This document shows, piece after piece, positions 7,280 to 13,183 of a stretch of 13,183 nt of DNA; positions within the stretch are counted from its first letter, which is position 1; every line of letters starts with the position of its first letter. The DNA lies in contig JADGJA010000651.1 of the NCBI GenBank assembly GCA_027596035.1, forward strand, positions 1 to 13,183. Reading direction: 5' to 3'. Source of the stretch: Thoreauomyces humboldtii (Eukaryota; Chytridiomycota; Chytridiomycetes; Spizellomycetales; Powellomycetaceae). The translations under genes were made by a program, and so were the position numbers. Under the pieces are notes generated by a model. That model did not search any database and was not told the DNA's origin. It worked only from the letters and a program-made list of their open reading frames with translations.

Positions 7280-10200
7280 TTTCATAAACATTTTGGTTTG
7301 GTGAAGAATCGCAGTGCACATACGTATTCGACAGACTCCATCCGCAAGGATTGTTGTTGTTGAGCACCGTAGACGATGGTGGGTAGCTATTGTCCAGCAG
7401 AAGACGACCGATAACACAGAAATCGCGAATCACAGCCGGTAACGTGCCAATGTCGGACAAACACGTGCTGCAACAATTGCTGCAGCCAGTGGTAAGGTAG
7501 TTGGTTGTGCTTGCATCCGGGTAGCTCCCTCCAGTTCCGCCCGTCATGGAATTGTACGTGGAGACACATGCTGACCGGAACGCGAGTTCGGCAGTATTGA
7601 GCGGGACGCCTATTCCCCGACTGTTGTCCGAGGTCGGCCAAGTGCGTAGGATTGTTGGGGCCGGCGACGTGGCGCTCGTAGTGGTGGACAGCGTCGCGGA
7701 AGACGTGGGGATTGAAGTCGTCGAAACCACGGTCGAGGTTACAGGTATCGACAAAGATGGCACTGTGGAGCTCGTAATAGATGCTTCAGTTGTGAGACTG
7801 GATGAGGAGCTGTCCGACGTCGTTGAGCTAACAGACAAGGATGGCGAGGTCGTAGGCACTGTGGAGGTAAGCGCAGATGACGTCGAGGTTTCCGTCACTG
7901 AAGAGCTATATGAAGAGGAGGTCGACGTTTCTGACACGGTTAAGCTGACTGAAGACGACGTGGAAGTCTCCGATGCAGTAGTGCTAGTAATCGAAGATGT
8001 AAGGGCTTCTGAGGAGCTGATTGCGGACGTTGTGCTGGTCGTCAAAGATGTGAGGGCATCTGTGGAGCTGATTGCGGAAGACGTCGAGGATTCCGTCTCC
8101 GAAGAGCTGAACGAAGAAGAAGTCGACGTTTCTGATACAGTTGAGGTTTCCGTCAAAGTGGAGCTGGTCGCAAACGATGTGAGTGTCTGTGTAGAGCTAA
8201 TCGAAGACGATGAGGTTTCGGTAGCAGTCGAGCTGGCTGAAGACGCTGTGAGTGCCTGTGTCGGGCTCGTTGAGGGCATGTCCGTCACAGTCGAGCTGCG
8301 CGCAGACGACGTGGAAGTCTGTGTAGAGCTAGTCGAAGACGACGAGGTTTCGGTAGCAGTCGAGCTGGCTGAAGATGATGCGAGTGGTTGAGTAGAGCTG
8401 ATCGAAGATGAAGTAGTTTCGGCCGCAGTAGAACTCTTTGCCGAAGAGGTCGAGGTCGCGGTGTTACTGATCGAAGATGTTGTAGGAGCAACTATACCTG
8501 GTGTTGTGCTGATGGTGGAAGATGCTGAGGAGGTTAGGTCGGTTGAAGAGCTGATCACTGGGGTTGTCGCACTGGAAATCACAGTGGAGGTGACTGAAAG
8601 CGGGGTTGAGCTGCTTAACGACTGTGTCGAGGTCGAAGTACTGGAGAGCGGTACGAATACTGTGCTTGATATCAAAGGAACAGACGAGGTTATAGAGCTC
8701 GTCGGACTAGTTGATATCAAAGGCGTTGTGACACTGGATGTCGTCGTGATAGCGGTTGATAACCCTACCGGATTCCCAAAAGCTGATGTTGTGAGCGTCT
8801 GAGGACTTGTAGTTCCCACAACAGTGACGGAAAAGGTTGTGGTTCCCGAGCTTATAGTAGTGATTGTTGTGTACCCAGCTCCAGCTGCGCCAGCTGGAGA
8901 AATAGTCATGCCAGTCCCTGCCGCCACACTCGCTGTCGACGAGAGTGTCGTGCTAGAGAGAGTCAAAGTGGTTGTATTATTCCCTGCTGTGGTGACGTTG
9001 AAGGCTCCGACCTGCAGAGCTGCGATGGCCGCTCGAGCCGTTATCGTATCCTTGACAACCGCAACGTTCAAAACCAGGAGGTTTGTCAAAAACAGCAGGA
9101 TAAAGAACACCAAGCATGCGGTTCCGCAGATTCCCTTGCCGAGATTGGCGCAGGTACAGCAGCCCAAGCAACACTTCCGTTTCTTTTTCTTCTTGTTAGG
9201 GTTGACTCGCCACGAGATCCATGGACAGAAACGAAGTCTTTTCCGTGTTTCGAAGACCTCGTAGACTTCCACGGAAGGCCCTTCTGGCGGTACATCGACA
9301 GCTGCGATGTCCTCCGACGGCGCCCGCTTGATGGTGAGCATAGCGGGGTCCATCTTTTGCTCCTTTTTGGAACCTTTCCTGGCTCGAGGAATAGCCGTAC
9401 TCGCCCCAGATGCTCCTGGACCTCCAACATCCGCGAACGGTGTAGTGGTGACATTAACATTGACTTCCAGCGGCTGTGCGGATCCCTGGTACTCCAATGC
9501 CCGCAAAGCAGGTGGTGCAGGAAGTGCTGCGACGAATGTACTTGCAGGGGCCGGAACGGGATTGGTTATAATGATCTGGTTGCTCGACTCGAGGCGCGAG
9601 GCAGGAAGAGCGGCTACGGCCGACGGAGTCTCGGATGCCTGCAAGGTCGAATGGAGACCGACCTGCGGATTCCAGTTGACCATGAACACCGGACCTCCAG
9701 CCGGCGGGGCACTGATCTTCCCAAGCATTGCTGCCGCCTCCGGATCTACTGGTGGGAGCGGTGTTGGATTGCTCACTAGCTCCCTTCCTGATTCAGCATT
9801 TGATGTTATGGCCGGCAGACGCGCAATGGATGCGGGAAGCTTTCCCAAAGCAGCTGTATCGATGTCACTAGCAGCGATAGGTTTCGCTCTCGGGACAATC
9901 CCGGCACCGAATGGACGCTGGTTTGTAAAGGAGGTACCTCTGGGAAGACTTTCGGTTTTTGTGGGACCCAGTCCGAAAGTTGGAGCGCTCCCTCCAATCT
10001 TGCCAATGGCTGACGGCGAAATCTTCCCGATATCGCCAAACGAGGTCGACGTAGGCAAAAGTCCAGATGACCTGGGCTGATGTACGTCCGGAGCAAGGAA
10101 AGTGGGTTCTAAACAAAGCTCATGTCAAAATCAGTACCTCTGATGTCAGGTGTGGTTAATGTCAGTCCTAACCTATGGAGGGAGTTCTGCTATGATCTTG

Positions 10201-11507
10201 CATGGTAGTGGGGACACCAAGGGTCCCGCGATACTGAGCGGTGGCATCAGGTGGAAGCTCATCATAAGAGCCTGAGATGTCCAAAGCTGATACATATGGC
10301 GAGCCACCCTCTTCGGTGAAGCTACCGTGCGAAAGGTGCTTGGACGGCATCCTGCCGCCAATCGCAGTATATGGCGTCACTGGTGTCGATGGCCGGGCCG
10401 ACCGTGACAAAGCATCGATCGCTGGGACCGGGACAGGAGTGGGTCCATTGTCTGAGAACGATCGATAGGAATCAAGCTTGGCAGGTCCACGAATGAACGT
10501 GCCAAGCCGTGTCAACTTCGAAGTGAGCAGATTGACAATCGAGAACAGTTCGAGGCCGGCTTCAAGAGATGTCTCTCCTGCGTGGCCAGATGACCATGCA
10601 CCCTCGCGAAGACGAGGTATATCTGTGACAGGACGTCTCAGCCTCAGAAAGAAATGCAGGGGTTCCGAGCGTTTTATCTCCCACCTTCTTCCACATCCCT
10701 GATTCTCTTAAAGAGCTCAATCTTGTACTTCTCGTCCGTTGAATCCCGCGCCGATTGTCTAGCAACGTCAATAAAGTGATTCGCTGTCGAGATGAGCAAA
10801 GCCGCCTGCTGATTTGAAGCGCTCAGGTCCCCACGCTCGGTCGCATCATGCAGCGCAACCACATGGCGCTCGATAACGCGCTCAGAAAGCTGAGATACCA
10901 ACGGCGGCGGTACAGAGGGCACTGCTAGGGTATTGGGCTTGTCGCTAGCAGACACTGGTGGCGCTTGAGAAATCACAGCACTCAGCCTCGCCGTGGGGAT
11001 GGGCGGCGGTTTGCGAGTCGGAGGCTTCTCAAGAATTGAGTCGGGTGGTTTGCCTGTCGAAGCTCGGCCGGACGATGGAGACCCAAATCCTGATCCTGAC
11101 CCTGATTGCGGTGAAGCTGAGCCGAAGGGATATTGCGAAGCTGGTATACCAGCGGACTGTTGGCTCGCCTGAGGTACAAGCGAAGGATTCGATGCTCTGC
11201 GCTGGCCCACGCCTTTCGGTCGCGGTGGTAAGGAACTATGGCCGGCCTTAGCACCGGGCGTTCCCTCCATTGACGAGATAATCAAAGGAACCCAGCCCCG
11301 AGTCTCTAGCATCTTTATGCTTGAATCACTTCCCCAAGCTTCCCGACGTGGATCGTCGATGGCAAGTATGTCTGACGGCACGCTCGAGCTGCGTTTCAAT
11401 GGGCGTTCGCCTTGCTGGGAAGTCTGGGGACCGTGGCGATGATGGTGATGATGTTCATCCAAAATGCGAGCAGACCGAGCACGTCCTCTTTCGGGAGATG
11501 TGGACAT
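6234..11507 (-). CDS. Type II membrane protein with mucin-like stalk and plant-type LRR ectodomain
   Basis: Nine exons: 11507-10685, 10622-10173, 10108-7279, 7218-7147, 7085-6996, 6940-6851, 6793-6722, 6644-6462, 6372-6234 (4749 nt, 1582 aa). All phases agree. Order of parts: His run (19-23); Ser/Pro-rich region with an SH3-type RKPPPIP (165-171); helical segment about 203-325; Pro/Gly/Ala-rich linker; KKKKKRK (730-736); CCLGCCTC (737-744); membrane helix about 750-776; Ser/Thr stalk about 801-1241; Cys-rich cap about 1272-1367 with CSNCCSTC and NNPCGWSLSNTYVHCD; LRR region 1368-1537; Cys-containing C-terminus ending NCAGCSVV. There is no N-terminal signal peptide, and basic residues precede the helix, so the N-terminus should be cytoplasmic and the LRRs outside. 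The ATG at 11507 has an in-frame TGA shortly upstream. A role as cell-surface receptor or adhesin is inference. No kinase domain is present. The apparent stop at 7275 is read across donor AT|GTAAGT. Confidence 0.85.
7659..8981 (-). repeat. Ser/Thr-rich mucin-like stalk with internal repeats
   Basis: About 440 residues (801-1241) are mostly Ser and Thr, with scattered Val, Ala, Pro and Glu and no Cys. This is typical of a heavily O-glycosylated extended stalk that holds an ectodomain off the cell wall or membrane. Repeats show at DNA level: 8189-8245 matches 8321-8377 at a 132-bp (44-codon) spacing with few differences, and 7981-8027 resembles 8032-8078 at a 51-bp (17-codon) spacing. Both spacings are multiples of three. 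In protein terms the unit is SSASSTATETSSSS followed by SSTQT. Such repeats expand and contract by slippage or unequal exchange, so length may vary between strains. Confidence 0.85.
9054..9134 (-). other. Transmembrane helix of the LRR protein with polybasic, Cys-rich juxtamembrane segment
   Basis: The segment GICGTACLVFFILLFLTNLL and the following VLNVAVV (about residues 750-776) is the only long hydrophobic stretch in the 1582-aa protein. Just before it lie a run of seven Lys/Arg (730-736) and CCLGCCTC (737-744). By the positive-inside rule the preceding side is cytoplasmic. Clustered Cys next to a membrane helix are commonly S-palmitoylated; that is inference here. Confidence 0.85.
10473..10901 (-). 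other. Predicted helical cytoplasmic domain of unknown family
   Basis: Residues about 203-325 are the only part of the cytoplasmic region that looks folded. Amphipathic segments follow each other: LVSQLSERVIERHVVALHDA, QQAALLISTANHFIDVARQS, EKYKIELFKRIRDVEED and GLELFSIVNLLTSKLTRLG. The heptad-like spacing suggests a four-helix bundle. The flanks are low-complexity Ser/Pro/Gly. Intron 1 (10684-10623, 62 nt) interrupts it; splicing joins VEE to DIPRLRE. I do not recognise a family. A resemblance to adhesion-type helical bundles is only in general character. Confidence 0.4.
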
Positions 11508-11903
11508 TCCAACGATTAGATCTCATGTGTTTTGAATACGATTGCGTTCGCCGTATGTAAGTTGACCGGCGGGTGTGAGTTAGGAGAGGTCGGGAACCCC
11601 GAGCGGGGTCCCTCCATGAAGTAGCGTCAGCCGCCCGTGTCCGAATGAACGAGGTCATGATTCTTGTAGTGCAAGACGATAATCGTAGATCTGTGCGTTG
11701 AGACAACGTTCAGCAAACTACGATTGTCCAGACGGTAGGGTGCGGCAGGCTATCAGAAGGCCATGCCGCTATTTTTGTCAGAGTTCGTTTTATCCAACGT
11801 CGCAGACGCTGTCGACGACCGTTACGTGAGCGATACACCACCGGTCAGTCCCCTGTAGAGTCCCCGCGCTTTTGACAAAGACAAAGAAGGCAACCAACTC
11901 ATC
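11508..11903. promoter_or_regulatory. Divergent promoter region, LRR protein / PACRGL
   Basis: These 396 bp separate two start codons facing apart. No coding family or RNA gene is evident in them. The clearest structure is a near-perfect inverted repeat at 11592-11612. A promoter role for the rest is positional inference. Confidence 0.5.
11592..11612. repeat. GC-rich inverted repeat (possible operator or 5' leader hairpin)
   Basis: GGGAACCCCG and CGGGGTCCC flank a 2-base AG spacer. The arms pair fully apart from one bulged A. It sits 85 bp upstream of the LRR-protein start and 292 bp upstream of the PACRGL start. It could be a dimeric factor site, or a hairpin in the leader of the LRR-protein mRNA. 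No known factor is assigned. Confidence 0.4.
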
Positions 11904-12862
11904 ATGATCTCTCGAACCACAACCGGACGCTTGAGTGGGCAGGCAACCTCGAGCACCTCGGCTGCAGGCACAGGGCAACCTGGGGTGCCTGTCAGGGCGG
12001 CTCCAAAGGTTGCGGCAAGGGCTGCAGAGCCCGCGCGACCACCAGGTCCGACCGCAAGAAAATCACAGGTAAGAAAGCTTACATTACCTTCAAAAGCCGG
12101 CAAGACCACTCACTTCATACACCGGCAGGCTGAGCTCTTACGTCCATCAAAACGATTGAATCCCCCTGTGGTCAACCCGCTTGGCAACAAGAAGCATCTG
12201 ACGTGAGCCCTCGGGAAAGGTGTTTACGATGAGCCCAGTTGACCCACACATCTTGCGACTGCCAGCCCGTTTGGTGCCATGTACGCTCGTGGCGAGATAC
12301 CATGGTACATAGCATCGACACAATGGCTTTGTTGCGTTTCCGGGATGAACGACTCACCGGCCTCTTATTTTCATCACTAAGTCGTCTCAACCATGGATCC
12401 GTCAAGCACAAACTTTCCTGGACTACACCGCCATCCCAGCTCTCATACCCAACCCTCCTTCCAGTTTTTCTCGCGGGACTTCTCGAGACCCAGCATCCTT
12501 ACACGCTTCTGGTTCGATCCGGGCTCCACGACCTGCTGACGGATCCGGCAGCGTCGACACGCGTCCCTCCCATTCTCATCTCGGTCATTCCGCCCCTGCG
12601 CGCGGCACTCGGATCGTCGCGAGACGCTGGCACGTTCGGTGCCGCTCTGGAGGTGGTCAGGGACCTCGCGGCTTGCGTGGGACCCGCGCTGGTACCCTTC
12701 CTGCACCTGTTGGTGCCGCCCATCGCGGCGAGAGCTCTGAATGGACAGTGGGCGGAAAAGGTTGGGGAGGTGTTGAGAAGTGTCGAGACGGAGGCGGGAC
12801 CCTCTGCGCTCAAGGTCCTTCGGCTTCACTGTCCAACCTACTCTAGCGTGTTCCACGGATAA
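11904..12862 (+). CDS. PACRGL: PACRG-like protein (PACRGL), cilium/flagellum-associated family
   Basis: Four exons: 11904-12068, 12129-12202, 12266-12304, 12382-12862 (759 nt, 252 aa); introns 60, 63 and 77 nt. Residues 1-55 are a low-complexity Ala/Pro/Thr/Gly lead. The conserved part starts at TPFGAMYARGEIPCRLNHG, then SVKHKLSW, LLPVFLAGLLETQHPYTLLV, LTDPAASTRVPPILISVIPP, LAACVGPALVPFLHLLVPPI and CPTYSSVF at the end. IPCR.(V/N)HGSVKH.L.W, ETxHPYT and PTYxS are hallmarks of PACRG-like rather than PACRG itself. Family members are all-helical, HEAT/ARM-like proteins tied to axonemes; PACRG sits in the inner junction of doublet microtubules, while the role of PACRGL is less defined. Its presence suits a flagellated organism. 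Intron 1 is a multiple of three with no stop, so a form 20 residues longer is possible. Confidence 0.94.
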
Positions 12863-13142
12863 CCTCATGCCTTGACGAGATCGTCGGCTCGTTGGTATCC
12901 ACGCCTCGAATCTGCGTCAGTCTCTGCAATGAGATACCTGAGCGCGAGTCTGAGATACCTCGCGCGAACCTTGTGTTGGCAATTTCGTGCGTCTGTTGCA
13001 GGTAGACGCTGGATTAGGGCCCTTGAATGAAAACCCCTAGAAGAGGGGGGACCTTCTTGTCAACTCGTTTCCCCTTTTGCCTGCCTCCCTTCCCTACCAC
13101 GCACCGTCGCTCGTCCTCCCTTTGGGCGGTTTGCGAACAGCC
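12863..13142. promoter_or_regulatory. Intergenic region: PACRGL 3' UTR and upstream region of next gene
   Basis: 280 bp lie between the PACRGL stop and a possible next start codon. TGAGATACCT occurs twice, at 12930-12939 and 12951-12960 (21 bp apart), each followed by a GCGCGA-containing stretch. From about 13055 the plus strand becomes pyrimidine-rich, as in many fungal promoters or leaders just upstream of a start. No gene is seen. Confidence 0.35.
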
Positions 13143-13183
13143 ATGGGAGGTATGTTCCCCCCGCCACTTCCCCCCCACTTCCC
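13143..13183 (+). CDS. Possible tiny first exon of a further gene (partial)
   Basis: An ATG at 13143 in the context CAGCCATGG, after a pyrimidine-rich leader, is followed after 7 nt by a strong donor, G|GTATGT at 13150. A very short first exon (ATG GGA G) would resemble the short first exons proposed for the PRMT4 and WD40 genes here. The rest lies beyond the window, so no product can be named. It may be chance. Confidence 0.25.
   Translation, partial: MGGMFPPPLPPHF

Noticed and set aside
7546..10080. Long plus-strand open frames rich in Val/Glu/Asp (7546-8391, 8461-8802, 8824-9264, 9307-10080)
   Set aside because: They are antisense to the Ser/Thr stalk and linker. Serine TCN and threonine ACN codons read backwards give Glu/Asp/Val-type codons and few stops. 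No domain is visible, while the minus strand has a coherent spliced protein.
10674..10690. Stop of the 277-codon frame (..VEEGGR) as the end of a separate gene
   Set aside because: A donor G|GTGGGA just before it and the acceptor CACAG at 10623 continue the helical segment (VEED, IPRLRE) in frame through a 62-nt intron.
11429..11460. GATGATG microsatellite as a regulatory repeat
   Set aside because: It lies in exon 1 of the LRR gene and encodes the His run at residues 19-25.
1..13183. tRNA or rRNA genes, CRISPR arrays, transposons, viral genes
   Set aside because: By eye I saw no cloverleaf-like tRNA, rRNA signature, regular spacer array, terminal repeats or transposase-like frames. A tRNAscan, Rfam or repeat search was not possible here.

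Overview
The window looks like nuclear DNA of a zoosporic (flagellated) early-diverging fungus, most plausibly a chytrid-type lineage. Genes are compact, rich in introns (54 to 104 nt, GT..AG) and packed on both strands. The gene set combines a fungal-type WD40/DUF2415 protein with a PACRG-like protein of cilia and flagella, a CARM1-type arginine methyltransferase (absent from model yeasts) and a plant-type leucine-rich-repeat ectodomain. The lineage call is inference. The gene calls rest on spliced reading frames that stay in phase from start to stop.

Layout: (1) 63-1565, minus: WD40 protein of the S. pombe C2A9.03 / DUF2415 type, 7 exons, 334 aa. (2) 1858-2632, plus, divergent from it: ARL2 small GTPase, 4 exons, 185 aa. 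(3) 2633-3295: 663-bp convergent gap with no convincing gene. (4) 3296-4039, minus: EMAP II/Arc1-type tRNA-binding protein with a mitochondrial-looking leader, 3 exons, 209 aa. (5) 4244-6079, plus, divergent from it: PRMT4/CARM1-like methyltransferase, 9 exons, 440 aa. (6) 6234-11507, minus, convergent with PRMT4: a 9-exon, 1582-aa, type II membrane protein. It has a long cytoplasmic N-terminus, a polybasic and Cys-rich juxtamembrane segment, one membrane helix, a Ser/Thr mucin-like stalk of about 440 aa, a Cys-rich LRR cap and an LRR ectodomain split over short exons. (7) 11904-12862, plus, divergent from it: PACRG-like (PACRGL) protein, 4 exons, 252 aa. (8) 13143 onward: possible tiny first exon of a further gene, cut by the window edge.

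The most interesting object is gene 6. A naive reading stops at 7275, but that stop is formed by a splice donor (ATG TAA read across AT|GTAAGT). The frame continues through six more short exons to a stop at 6234. Every intron of the LRR part is phase 2 and falls at the same place in the repeat, after the hydrophobic residue of LxxL. This one-repeat-one-exon pattern is known from plant LRR receptors. The genes do not form an operon or an obvious pathway. They are housekeeping, cytoskeletal/ciliary and surface genes, arranged as three divergent pairs with short shared promoters (1566-1857, 4040-4243, 11508-11903).
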